A DNA stretch of 64,000 bases from Podocnemis expansa (lineage: Eukaryota; Chordata; Testudines; Podocnemididae), in NCBI GenBank assembly GCA_007922195.1, contig ML682092.1, positions 1,327,721 to 1,391,720 of the forward strand, in the 5' to 3' direction. Below are positions 1 through 11,589 of this stretch, piece by piece (position 1 is the stretch's first letter; each line of letters starts with the position of its first letter). The notes below the pieces were generated by a model that had not been told where the DNA came from, did no database searches, and saw only the letters and a program-made list of their open reading frames with translations. Made by a program: the position numbers and the translations under genes.

Positions 1-699
1 TCACCTAAAGGAGAGGAATAGAACCTATTTCAGTGAAGATTTTGTAAAAAAGCATGTGTGTAGACACTGCCATTAGGGAGGCTATTTTAGTGATAGAAGC
101 TAGTATCCCAGCATGCCCTCACAAGTGCCACTCTGGTAAACAGTTTAAGCTTGGCAGCTGCCTGCCTCTACCCTTACTCTTTCAAAGCTTCAGGAAGTTT
201 TCAGATAACTCAGGTAACCCGCTCTGAATTGCAGGAAATTGCAGTCCTACCTCTCAGCCTCAACTACACTGGGCACAACCCCTGCTGTGTGGTGCAGAGC
301 CAGGGAGGGACGGTGGGGGCTGTGTTTCTCTCCCTCCCTCTATGGGCACATCCACCTGGCTGTGCTGAGGAGGGGTAGGGGAACAGTGGAAGCCAACTAG
401 GAGCTATCTGAGTAGCATCTTCAACCTTGGATAGATTGCTTCCAGCTTCTGCTGTCTGAACTTAAACACACTCACTCTGCTCAATGCATGCTGTATGTCT
501 CCCTGTGTCTGTCTCCATCTGTGTCTCTCTTGCACGTGTGCGCACACAACTCTCACTCATACACTCGGTCTCTCCTTTCTTCCAACCTCTGTTGGTTTTT
601 TATTTCAATGTTCAGCAGTGTCCGTTTGACTGATGACAGTTAAAAGCAGCTATCAAACTAATAAGATGCGGGAGTCAGAAACCATCATGTGATGCTGGG
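1..699. other. No recognised feature
   Basis: I see no convincing gene, repeat end or RNA gene here. The open frames are short and lack recognisable motifs. Confidence 0.5.
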
Positions 700-1130
700 C
701 ATGTCCCATGAGGCATTGCAACCCTTACCAAAGCAGTGAGTGTGCAGTTTTACCTTGGGGTGGCTACCCACAGTGCAGTGCTCACTTTACTGACAAAAGA
801 GCTGACAGTGTGAGTGCACTCCACTGGCAGGAGAGAGTGAAGACACATAACAGCAATGGTGGCGTCTATTTGCCAGCAAAAGTTTTGCCAGTAAAACTTT
901 CTAGTGTAGACAAGGCATAAGTTGCATGAAGAGAGTCAGGGCTGGTTTACATTACAGAATTTTGTCTACAAAACAGTGGAGATGTCTTGTACGCACCAAA
1001 GTGCTCTTCCCACTGAAGACTCCCCTGTTCTCCTGCCATAATAAAACCACCTCAGCGAGAGGCATAGGGCTGATGTTGGTGTAGTTGGGCAGTGCAGACG
1101 CTGTATTCCTTACATTGGCTGTTGATTGTC
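700..1130. repeat. Possible decayed MITE-type DNA transposon remnants
   Basis: The stretch contains strings such as AGTGTAGACAAGG (902-914) that resemble the ends of short non-autonomous DNA elements common in turtle DNA, followed by a second similar block. No matching opposite terminal repeat or target duplication could be paired, so both limits and family are uncertain. Confidence 0.25.
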
Positions 1131-1371
1131 ATTTTCATCAATTTCATGACTCCACTCTTGGTTGGAGGTAGGCTGGAGAGCTTGAATGAGTGGTCTCCAG
1201 TTGCATCTGGGAAGGCAGAGGGGAGGACCCCTGGGCAGCTGGACCTTGCTCCTGACTAGAAACAGGAAGGGGAGAAGCCCCTGGCAGCTTCCCCTGGCTC
1301 CAACCAGGGAGTGGATGATTTAGGCAAAGGCTAAGACATTTAGATTGCAGAATTTCTTACGTGCATGAAAC

Positions 1372-1457
1372 AAACAGGGAGTCCTATGGCACTTAAAGAC
1401 TAACAAATTTATTTATTGCATGAACTTTCATGGGAGACAGTCCCACCTTGTCAGATG
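1372..1457 (-). repeat. Penelope-like element 3' tail, minus copy of an inverted pair
   Basis: On the minus strand this reads as the same tail that ends the coding PLE copies at 11.3 kb and 15.6 kb: a CATGAAAG-type block, a run ending in AATAAATTTGTTAGTC, then GTGCCATAGGACTCC. It lies head to head with the plus-strand tail that starts at about 1458, giving a palindrome. No coding part is left. Confidence 0.7.
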
Positions 1458-1565
1458 CTCCCATGAAAGCTCATGTGATAAATAAATTTGTTAGTGTTTA
1501 AAAGTGCCACAGGACTCCTTATTTGTTTTACTGAACACTAGACTAACATGGCTGTCCCTTTGGAA
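1458..1565 (+). repeat. Penelope-like element 3' tail, plus copy of an inverted pair
   Basis: The order CCCATGAAAGCTCATG, AATAAATTTGTTAG, GTGCCACAGGACTCC, then GACTAACATGGCTG matches the tail after the PLE frame near 15.5-15.64 kb. It is the right arm of the palindrome with 1372-1457. Only the extreme 3' end of the element is present. Confidence 0.7.
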
Positions 1566-4500
1566 CTTAGTTGAATGAGTTACATTAGCATAGTGACTGA
1601 GCTAGCTGTATTTTTCCTGAGCTATGCAATTTGTCAGAATGACTGCTTTGCCCTTCCTGTCCTTCCTTTGGACCTGGAAAGAATCAGGTTAAGGATTAAA
1701 ATGACTATAATTTGGTTTTGGTTATTGTAACATTTGGGCATTCACTGAAATACTGCTTTGAAAGTACTCCTGGCTCATATGAAAAGTTCACTTTAGCATT
1801 GTGTATTCACTAGCCATTAGATTGAAATTCATACAGACACCATATATCCAGTTTATTTGATCTTTTGAAAGGTTTTTCACCTTGGCCAGTATTTCTATGG
1901 GTGTCTGAGAAAAAATGAAGTTGTCTAGAACATAAGCTTCTTGGTCAGGTAATTATTTACACTCCACAGATGAAATCTTGCCAGATATTAATATGCAAAT
2001 GACCTACTTCCCCCCTTCTGTACTTCTGAATAGTTCTGAACTAAGCAGGCAAGGTGCAGTTTCCCTTTAAAAGTACTTTCCTTGCACATATTCCCTCTCT
2101 AGTACTCCTCCCTGTGTACAAGAGAAATTTGTATTTTATACATTGTGGATTCAGCACATTAAAACTGTATTTAAAGTATTCCAAAGAATTAGTCTGTCTA
2201 GTAACTGCAGGATAAATTTTAAACCACCTTCCTTTGGCTATAGGTAGCTTAACCTTGCTGTGGGCAAAACTTTCCCATTCTAATTCTTGCTGCAAACCAA
2301 TTAGAAGCTGTTTTTTAGCCAAACTTAGTCGAACTGACACTTGCCCAAGGTGGTCCTCATCAAAACTTCATTGAGCATTTAAAGTGTGATGTTTGTCAGC
2401 AGGTTGCTGACGCATCTAGCTTGAGATTCAAGCAGGCACGCTGTGATGTGCAGTTTCTGAGAATGCTTTATCCATTTTGAGCCTGTGTCCTATTATCTAC
2501 ATGTTCCTGTTCAAGAAATATTGTTTCAGCTTGTGCTTTATGATGGTCAGCCCCCTAACAGCCTGTTTGGGTGATGAACATTAAGCTTGCTGGATATGAC
2601 AAGTCAGAGCAAGGAAATGTCATTGGGCAACTGTCTTTAAAGGAGGGTTTGCTAGTGGGTTGTGTACAAACTCACTTGTTTAAATAAAAGTACTAATAGC
2701 AATTCATATGGTCTTTTTCTTCGTTCGTAATCGTCACTTGCCCATGGATTCGGCAAATAGATTAAACAGGCTGAGAACCAGAATTGCCTTGTTTATGTGT
2801 AGAGGGCCATTTATTCACACTTAATGCACCATAAGGCATCTCTTCTCATTAAGTTAGTGTATTTATTACAATTTGCTGCTTTACTTTTTGGATATTTTCC
2901 AACAGAAATTTTTGGCTTGCAGTTGTTCATTCAGAACCAAAATGTGGCTGGCGGTTCTGTGTGTCTGTGTGCTTATCCAGTGAACTCCCCGGATCAGGCA
3001 AAATTGCTGTCTGTGTGCTCTGTGGATGCTAAGCACTCCAAAAGGAGTTGGGTCTATTGCCACCCTAAATTCTGCCCTGTCCAGCATTTCTGCCAAATGC
3101 CAGGAAGCTTTCTGGGGGCACAGCACTTCCTGGCTCTCCCAAGAGGTTCCGTGATGTTATGCTCCTGTCAATGCAGGCTTGTGGCTTGAAGACACAATCT
3201 GCTCCTCAGTGTCTACAGAACTATACTTTTTGACCATGCATAGCAAGGTCTTGTGCTCAACATGTTTGTATCAGTAATATGTTAACTTGTGAACACCTCA
3301 TCCAGTCAGTTTCAAAATTTCAGGGAACGTGTTAGGGTTCATAGGGAAGAAACCTGTTTTGGTGAAAGCTGTAATGGGCAAATGGGGGACACAGAGAGCC
3401 CCCCAGAATCTGTTTAGTAGACCTAGCAGCTTCAGTCATCTTTGTAATTGCTGTAGGTCAAAGAATCAGTTGGTGTCAGCCATTAATACTTTCCAGAGTA
3501 ACAGCACTCTCTATCTCAATTGTACCGAGGACCCAATATAGCTTTAAAAAGCTAGCATGCTGAACAGCTTATCTGCCGGACAGAAAAAAACATCACAAAG
3601 GTGAAGGGGGGTACACAGAGCTTCTAACATGGGGATACACAGAAAGCCTTTGCCAGGGAGGATATGGGAGAGTTAATGGAGACGCACACAGAGCCCTTGG
3701 CGTGCATGACAGATCGCTGTTAGAGATCATCAGCCATGAGTACCCTATCCAGCTTCATTACATGTTCACCTCTTTTCCCACCCGTTTTTAGGGACTCTTC
3801 TTATGAGAGCCTGCTACAAACAGAAAAGTGGCCTTGTTTCACCTAGGAGCCATAGAAGAGGCTCAACTGAATTTTTGGAAAGAGACTTCTGCTGCTGGTA
3901 TTTTCACATTCTGAAGTAGAAAGGGAACCTCTAGATCTGAAGAGACTTGATTCAGGCTGTAATGTTTGCCTCTATCCCATCACTTCAGGGTCCAGACTGA
4001 CTATGGCTCTTGACTTGTAGAATGGGTACTTCTAGTTTACCATTTACCTGGAACACAGAAAGAAACCAAGATTCACTTTGGGGCCCCGAACATTATCAAT
4101 GCATTGTTCTCTCTACAGACTCTCCCCATCATCAGTTCCCTGGCAGTGGAATCAGTGAATGTAATCAGACAAGGCACGCATCTCTGTGCTTGTGTGATTG
4201 GGTGATCAGAGGTAGATCCTGACAGAAGCCTGCAAGAGCTTTGGACTACTCCTTTTCCTGTTCTCTCAACTAGAACCCAAAGTGGGTGGCAAAAGATTGT
4301 CCATCATAACATATCAAGTAAAAGTTCACAAGAACTTTGTTCGATGTCAGGTCAGCCAAAGTCTGCCTGCTGGACGTTTGGATCTAGCCTCTCCAGCCTC
4401 AAGATAAACAGCCTGAAGTCAAATGCAGTGACTGTTGTGCATGTGTGTTCAGGACTCTCTGGCTCCATGTTGAGGTATTGATGTCATATCATTTTTCAAA

Positions 4501-4839
4501 ATTGCCTTTGACTGTTACAGTGGATCTTCATAGGAAGTATGTGGCTACCATATGAACTAGTTCTGGTCCAGCTCCTCCTAGAAATGATTTGGTGGCTGGA
4601 CCCAGCAGACATATATATGGAAAGGGGTCCTGTTCTCTGTCTCTTCACTGACTGTCACTTTTATCAGATGTCTCAGGGACTGGATGGGGTACCCACTTGA
4701 ATCACGTGCAGATGTGAGGGGTATGGTTTCAACATAACTTAATACATCATTTGAACATTCTGGAGCTGAGGTTCATCAGATTATCTTGCCTATTCTCTAA
4801 TGTAGAACTCCATGGTTCAAATGTCAATATTAAAAACAT
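1566..4839. other. No recognised feature (3.3 kb)
   Basis: This is AT-rich non-coding DNA without an identifiable gene or repeat boundary. An open frame at 2824-3189 (+) is Cys-rich by chance composition and overlaps an equally long antisense frame; neither shows a family motif. Confidence 0.45.
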
Positions 4840-5385
4840 TGTGGGGGAAAACTGGTCTGGGCTCTCAACCTGGAAAGAGAAACCACATATCCTCCCCAAT
4901 AATGCAGGCCTGTTCCCAGCTGAGACCCAAATAAGCGGAGAACGGGGTGTGGTTCCAAGTTTTATTATTCAGCTGAATAATAAACTGACACAAAGAACTG
5001 CATCAGAGAAAAGAAAAAAAGCTAGCTCTGCAGTGATGGCTGGTGGCCTTTTATACCTAAAGCAACTGCTTGGAAACACAGAAAATTCCATTCATGTGAG
5101 TCACAGTCTTACTTAACAAAATTCAATTAGCAACCTTTACTAGTATTTACTTCCTTTACTAGTGTTTACTTCCTATTTATCGCTTTCTTATCTATATGAA
5201 GAGTCTGCCTTCTTATCAATCTAAGACACTAGCTCCCTTGACTGTCTGTGACTTAATATACATTTTGTAATTAATGTTGTCTCAGTAATTAAGGCTAGCA
5301 AACACAAAGCCTCTCTCACAGAACCTCCAGACCAAACTTACTCCATCTTGAATTAGTCCTGCTCCATCTTGCAGTTTCCTTTACA
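4840..5385 (-). mobile_element. Candidate solo LTR of an endogenous retrovirus-like element
   Basis: The unit starts TG and ends CA and is flanked on both sides by ACAT (4836-4839 and 5386-5389), a 4-bp target duplication. On the minus strand it holds a TATA-like GTATAAAAG (5048-5056) and, about 80 bp downstream, AATAAA (4961-4966), in the order expected for promoter and polyadenylation signals of an LTR. No gag, pol or env is attached, so it would be a solo LTR. The family is not recognised. Confidence 0.5.
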
Positions 5386-5428
5386 ACATCCATGGTGCAC
5401 TTTATAAATAAGGAGGGGATTGACCATC

Positions 5429-6431
5429 TGTGACAGACTGCTCTCCAGATCTAGTCTGGTGTGCTACTGTAACCTCCCAATTCCCACTCCTGAACCCTGA
5501 TTTGCCCCGCTTTGCCAAGTGACCACTCACTCCTGAGTCAGTCCACTGCAACCTTTTGCGTATAATCAGTCCCAGGCAGTGTGTTTATGCCCTCTGGCTA
5601 CTCGAGGGATGGTCTGCAAATGAGCACCCTCAGCCCCAGTTACCACACCAGGAGCCACTGTCTACAGAGATTTGGAACCACTCCCAACCACCACACACTC
5701 TGGTCTGTCCATTTGACAAAGAAATGGATTATGCCCAGCCTTCTTCACACATGACCTCTAACACACAGCTTTAGATAAAACTGCTACTAGTTTACTGACC
5801 AGTCTATAACTCTGAGTGAGAATATGGCCAATCATGGCAAAATCACAATATAAATGAATCAGGAGAGACAACAAGAAAATCAAGGGTAAAATAGGCGTGC
5901 TAACCTAATACTTCTACTTAAACTAACCTCATAGTTGAAACAAGTTTATGCTCAAGGTGGTCGACTGTTAGATGTTTGCACTGCCAGTCTCTGCCTTTGG
6001 CCAGGCAGGGCTCAGATCTTGCTTGAAGTTGTTTCCAGGTGAAGAGTCACAGGCTAAAAGCCCCTAAATCTTCCAGGTCTCTGTCTTGGTTTCTAAAACC
6101 CCTTGGCCCCCCTTTCAGGGCTATGGTGATCCCTTTGTTTCTTCACAGGCACCTCTATTAGCATACTTTTATCTCTTCCAGGCTCCCTGCTCCTGGGAGA
6201 ACTTTGTGGGTCACTCAGCCCCTAGAGCCATGCTAAACATGCTACACATCTGACCACATGCATGAAGCTGAAAGAAACATTGTCATACTGCTCATGTAGA
6301 ATAGGTTATGAGCGTCTATAAAGACATATTGCATGGTGTAACTTGCAGCAAATCATACAATCACAGTGTACAGGTGAGTAGGAAAATCATACAGATCATA
6401 ACCCAGGGTGCACAGATGTGCACCCGTGACA
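5429..6431. mobile_element. LTR-like unit, about 1.0 kb, orientation unclear
   Basis: The segment begins TGTGACAG and ends CCGTGACA, with CCATC on each side (5424-5428 and 6432-6436), consistent with a 5-bp target duplication and TG...CA ends. I found no clear TATA or AATAAA pair to orient it. It lies only about 40 bp from the LTR-like unit at 4840-5385. It could be an unrelated repeat whose ends match by chance. Confidence 0.35.
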
Positions 6432-6949
6432 CCATCCCTTCTCTGGTAGGAAGCCTTCAGCTTCTGGAAGTGATGTCAGCACAGGATAATCCCATTGGCT
6501 CCGCCCCTCTTAGGTGAGCAACAACCTGGCAGACATTCTGTAAAGGCACCGCTCAGGCATGGATGGGTGATGAAGTAGTGGTCTGTCATAGACCCCATTC
6601 TGTTAATGAGATCCATGTGATAGACTTGCTTGCCACAGAGGGCACCCTATGCTAAAACTTTCTGTCTCAGAGGAGATAATGCCTTGTTGTTGTTATTTGT
6701 CCTCCTTCTGTTGCGGAGCAGATAATGCCCTGCTAATGGGTCATTACTGTAGGCTGCAACATTTATTTTAGCTCATGTTTCACTCTGTATGTGTTCAGTA
6801 AGTACATACTTACATAGTGAGAATTTCACTTTACGTTTTAAGGGAAATGCACAGATCTACGGGTTTGGATTCTAAAGTGTAGTGTTCTCAGTCTCCATAC
6901 TGAGTGTGTTCTTCTTAGGATATTACCACTTTCAAAGAAGTGCATGTTG
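6432..6949. other. No recognised feature
   Basis: Nothing convincing is seen between the LTR-like unit and the CR1 homology. Confidence 0.4.
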
Positions 6950-9185
6950 CCGATTAATAGATTTCAAAGCCAGAAAGGATTGTTGTGAGCATCTAGTCTG
7001 ACCACCTGTGTAACACTGGTCAGGGATCTCTCCTGAATAATTAATTCCTAGAGCAGATCTCCTGGAAAAAGATTCCATCTTGATTTAAAAATAGGCATTC
7101 ACCATGGCCCTAGTAAATTGTTCCAATGACTAATTACACTCGCTGTTAAAAATGTACAGTCTGTTTCCAATCTGAATTGTCTAGATCCAGCTTCCATCCG
7201 CTGGACTGTATTATACCTTTCCCTGCTAGACTGAAGAACCCATTACTGAATATTTGTTTCCTACACAGGTGTTTATGGATTGTAATCAAGTTACTCCTAA
7301 ACGTTCTCTTTGTTAAATTTCAGAAGCTCTGTCCCTACAGCTTATCATAATAAGTAAGGCTAAGATTTAGACCTGGCTATTTTTAGTAAAAGCCATGGAG
7401 AAATCATGGACAATAAACATTCATGGCTGGTGACTTGTCCATGGCTTTTACTAAAAATGCTCATGCCTAAATCTTAATTGCTCCCAGGGACATCGCTTGC
7501 TTTGGAGGGCTGATTGCTGGCTTTGGTTGCTGGGGCTGATTGTCCTCAACTGACAGTTCCTCTGAGGCCCTAGGGACCAATCTTTGGGGCTGCTGCTCAG
7601 GCCATCCCTGGGGACCTATTTGCCTTTGTGTTCCTCTGGGACCAGTTGCAGTGGCAGTAACTTCTACAATCTACCTGACAGACTTGCAGCCTTGATTAGA
7701 AGGTATGTTTTTTAATCCTTTATGGTAATTTGCTTATGGCTCTTTCTCTAAACCCTCTTCAGTTTTTCAACATCTTTCTTAATTTATGGACCAAAACTGG
7801 ATACTGTTCACCAACAGTGGCCTCACCAGTGCCAAACACAGCTTGAGATTCCTCCTTAATGCTGGTAAGGATTGCTTCTCTTGTTCCAAGTACTCCCCAT
7901 AGGTTCCTTTTTACTTTCTTTTCCTTCCCAGGTAGGGCTGAGTTCAGGAATGAGGCAAATTCATCCAGTTTTTCCATCCTTCAAATAATGGCTGGACAGA
8001 CTGCTCACATGGGGCTCTAGTGTCAAAATGATTGCTAGACTCAGGTCTAAGATGACCTCTTAGTGTGCTTTCAAGATGAACACTTCTGTACTTTTTACTA
8101 AATGGTGTTCCTGGTAGATTCATTTCCCCATCATGTTGGGCTGCATTTTAATAGCTGTTTTACCAAGGCACCATTTTAAGCCCGCTGCTATTCAGATATT
8201 CTTTATCCCCATTATAAGTTTCTTGAGAACCTAGGGATGAAGGGAATCTCCCATTCACCTCCTGGTGTCATTCTGTAGCCTTGTTTCCCACTGACCTCCT
8301 TGTCCAGTGTTTGGGGAGGGATTGGCTTTTTTCCCAGTGCCTTCATTGTGGATATCTGTCCACAGATAAATGCATTTGGGCTTATTACAATTAAAAAACA
8401 ACCTATCATTTCCCACCCTGGGAAAACCATATCCATCAGGGAGCTTCTAATTCCTCCCATTCAAACATTTGTTTCCCCATTGTTTTCCTGCGTACATGAA
8501 GGTGGTGTGTTGCCATCAAAGTGGCAGGGATTCTGGTAGCTGCCCTACATAGAACATGTGCAACCCAATCTATTTAGCCTTTTCAGCCACCGTGTTGCAC
8601 TGATAGCTTATGTTCACCTCATGACCCCCAAATCAGCTTCTTAGTCACTGTTTCCCAGGATATAGTCCCCCATCTTGTACGTCTGACCTGTATTTTTTGT
8701 TCTTAGATATATATTACATGTAGCCATAGTAAAATGCATATTATTTACTTGCTTCCAGTTTACCAAACCATCCAGATTGCTCTGTATTACTGTCATTTCA
8801 TTATTGACTATTACAATTTTTGAGTCATCTGCAAATTTTATCAGGGTAATCTGCAGATGGTTTTGTTTTTATTCATGGTCATTAATATAAAAGGTCGAAT
8901 GGTGTAGAGCTATGCACTGATCCCTGTGAGACCCCACTAGAAACACATCCATTCAGTGATGATTTCCCATTTACAGTTACATTTTGAGACCTATCAGCCA
9001 GGTTTTAATCCATTTAAAAAGTGCCACATTAATCTCATATTGTTATACTCTTTTAATCACAGTGTTTTGTGTTGCCAAGTCAAGTGCCTTGCAGAAGTTT
9101 GTCATATCAACACTTTTTCTTCTGTCAGACAAACTTGTAATCCCATCAACAAAAGAGATCAAATTGGTTTGACCAGTGGAGTTTA
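6950..9185 (-). mobile_element. CR1-type LINE, decayed, antisense
   Basis: The plus strand carries phrases of the well-known reverse-complement CR1 sequence: ATCTAGTCTGACCACCTG near 6.99 kb, AACTGGATACTG...TGGCCTCACCAGTGC near 7.8 kb, and CTGATCCCTGTGAGACCCCACT near 8.92 kb. Read on the minus strand, the last one encodes SGVSQGSV, the conserved RT block of CR1 (family form GVPQGSVLGP). The 3' end therefore lies near 6950 and the RT part near 8.9-9.18 kb. Homology is patchy between 7.33 and 8.55 kb and includes a palindromic insert. Many stops and indels mark an old, inactive copy. Confidence 0.75.
7361..7476. repeat. Short palindromic repeat inside the CR1 stretch
   Basis: The arms 7361-7399 and 7438-7476 are near-perfect reverse complements, both containing TTTTTAGTAAAAGCCATGG or its complement, with a ~38-bp loop. 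This looks like a small MITE-type hairpin element inserted into or beside the CR1 sequence. The family was not identified. Confidence 0.55.
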
Positions 9186-9810
9186 AATCTCTTGCTTTTC
9201 AAATACAATTTATTTCAGGGAGAAATGCTTTGGAACAAATGCTTTGATCATGGAGAGTGGGAGGGCTGCTCCCTCTAGTGCCATACTTTATAGTGACTTT
9301 TGTTTTAGCAGCACAAATCAAGGCTGTCTGAACAGCTGGGTATAAATTTGGGTAGTACATCAATACTTTTAATACCACATCTTGGTTCAGTATGTATGTT
9401 GATAACATGAGCCAGTGTTGCTGTGTACCAAAGATTATTTATCCACCTCACAGGTCCTAATGTGGTTTTCAAATTATCTGTGCCTTTAACACTTTTCTCC
9501 ACTTTTCGTTGGCTCAGCTCTTACCCGTCCTGCTTTGCTTTATTCTTTTGTAATTACCTGTGCCTTTTTCTCAAATGTCTTCTCTGTTCAGCTTATAGCA
9601 CTCAGCTACATCCTGTGAGAGCAGTTTTGGAGCACCCACCTCATATTTGTTTCCATCTCCCTTACTTAGTGGTTTTATGAAGAATGAAGAACAGGCCCAT
9701 CCCTTCCAAACAAGTCAGTCAGGAAAAAGATAGAGAAGAAGAAGGAGAAAGAGAAGTGGCAGATGGGAACAGAATTGAAACTCAGTGAAGGTAGAAGAAA
9801 GTATTTAAAT
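9186..9810. other. No recognised feature
   Basis: Short overlapping frames on both strands show no motif. A purine-rich stretch lies at about 9.72-9.77 kb. Confidence 0.4.
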
Positions 9811-10595
9811 CAGTGATTCCCAGCCTGTGGCCCATGAGGCCTTTCAGAGTGACCTGCAGTTCCTCTCCTGCTGGCTGCAGAAAGGAGCAGCTGCCTCAGG
9901 ACTCAGGCATATGGCTACCAGATACCAAAGCATGGAAAGGAGGACTGGGAAGTATGAAAAGGAGGCCATTGGAGGACACATGGAGAAAATGTAGTATTCA
10001 TGCAATATTCTTCTGTTTTTAGGGGGCCTGAAACGCTTTCCCCTAAAAGTATGGTATTCCGTGGCATTCCAGCGTACTTTAACCCCTATAAGTAAAAAGC
10101 CAGACAAAATCATGTCTTTTGAAATGCCTGCCAGACAGAGGACGTGAAGGTAGAGGGGGACATGTCCTCCTTTTCCTTGACATCTGGTAACCCTAGGCAG
10201 AGTGTGCTTCTCTGGGATTAAAATACTGGTGCAGGCCCCTTGCTGTAGCCAAGGGGATGGGAGATAAGTGCTTGCCTTCCCCTGTCTGTAGGAGGGAGCA
10301 TAGCAAAGTGCTCTGCCTGGAGCCAGAGGAAGGGGAGCACTGATCTTTTATCCCTCTGGCTGAACAAGGGAGCCACTGCCTAGGGCACCAGGTGGAGTAC
10401 ACAGGGCTACAGGACACATGGTGTTTCCCTGCTGTAGCCAGGTAGGTGGGAGATCAACAAACAGGCAACCTCCTCCGTGGTCTCCTTCTGTTTGGCTGCA
10501 GTTGGGAAGGTGCCTGCTGGCAGAGACTGGTGGCCATTCAGGGTTGTAAAAAATGATATCTGTGGCCCTTGCACCAAAAAGGTTGGGAACCACTG
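9811..10595. mobile_element. Non-autonomous hAT-like element, 785 bp
   Basis: The left end CAGTGATTCCCAGCC and the right end (complement CAGTGGTTCCCAACC) form hAT-type inverted ends. The adjoining 8-mers are ATTTAAAT (9803-9810) and ATTTAGAC (10596-10603), consistent with a decayed 8-bp target duplication. There is no transposase; the open frames inside are short and without motifs. Confidence 0.65.
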
Positions 10596-10603
10596 ATTTA
10601 GAC

Positions 10604-11314
10604 GTTTTGGGAAAACTTTAAAAAGGCTCGGCACCCAATAACTGTTTGTTGTTCTTGCAGAGTGCTGAGCACTTCTGAAAGTCTGGTCACTTCATACAAC
10701 CATTTTGTACATGGCCAATTTCACTGGGATATTGGTACATGGTAGAGAGAGAGAGAGAGAGCGCTTCTGTAGCAGGCAGATATTTGTATCCTATTTTGAT
10801 AGTCAGGTACTCCTGTAGTTCAGCCAGTCCCTATCAGAAGGAAAGATACTCAATTCTAAATTACTGATTCATGCAGTATTTTTTGGTTAATTTATTCAGT
10901 ACAAAGCCAAGAAAAAAGACACTTTGGCAAATGCCAAGAAATTATGCCTTCCTCCTAGGAAACAGAGATAATTTGGAGGTGAGTTGAAATGTAGTGTGGC
11001 AGCACCAAAATGCCAGTGCAGTTTTGAGTTGCATATCTAGGAGCATCAGTTTGTGGTAAAGGAATGTGATAGCTGCTCTTTGTGGCTCCAAGCCAGCCAA
11101 GATAAAGTGAAGAAAATTCACTGAAAAGAAAAAGAAATGACTAAAGGCTGAAAGATTGTACATAGATCTTAATGTCAAAACAGACCCCCCCCCCGGTCTT
11201 GATCTGAGGTACACTTAGGCCTTTTTGTGCCGTCATTCTGGAAATGTGAAGGATTTTCAGGATTTCCATAGCAGTGTAAAGGACCTTTAGCTAGACAAGG
11301 TACAGTGGGGGGGG
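10604..11314. other. Unassigned DNA with a short (GA)n run
   Basis: A GA microsatellite lies at 10744-10762 and a C run near 11185. Nothing else was recognised up to the PLE tail. Confidence 0.45.
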
Positions 11315-11589
11315 GGGGGAACCAAGGAGTTGTGTGGCAATTTAAGACTAACAGATGTATTTTTCGCATGAGCTTTTGTGGGAGAAAATCCCACTTTATC
11401 AGATGCTTCGAAGATGGATGGACTTACAGAATGGAATGAAAATAAATGCAAAGGGGTGTAAAAAAATAGGATCAGGTCATACAGTGACAGCAAATCAGAG
11501 CAGTTGTTAGGTTCAAACCATGGGAAGCCTGAAGTCAAATTACCTTTTGTAATGGGAAAAGAACCCATAGTCTTGATTAAGTCCTGCTT

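Noticed and set aside
2824..3189. 121-codon Cys-rich frame that might be a secreted peptide
   Set aside because: No signal peptide followed by spaced cysteines, no splice context, and an 81-codon antisense frame overlaps it. It is not distinguishable from chance.
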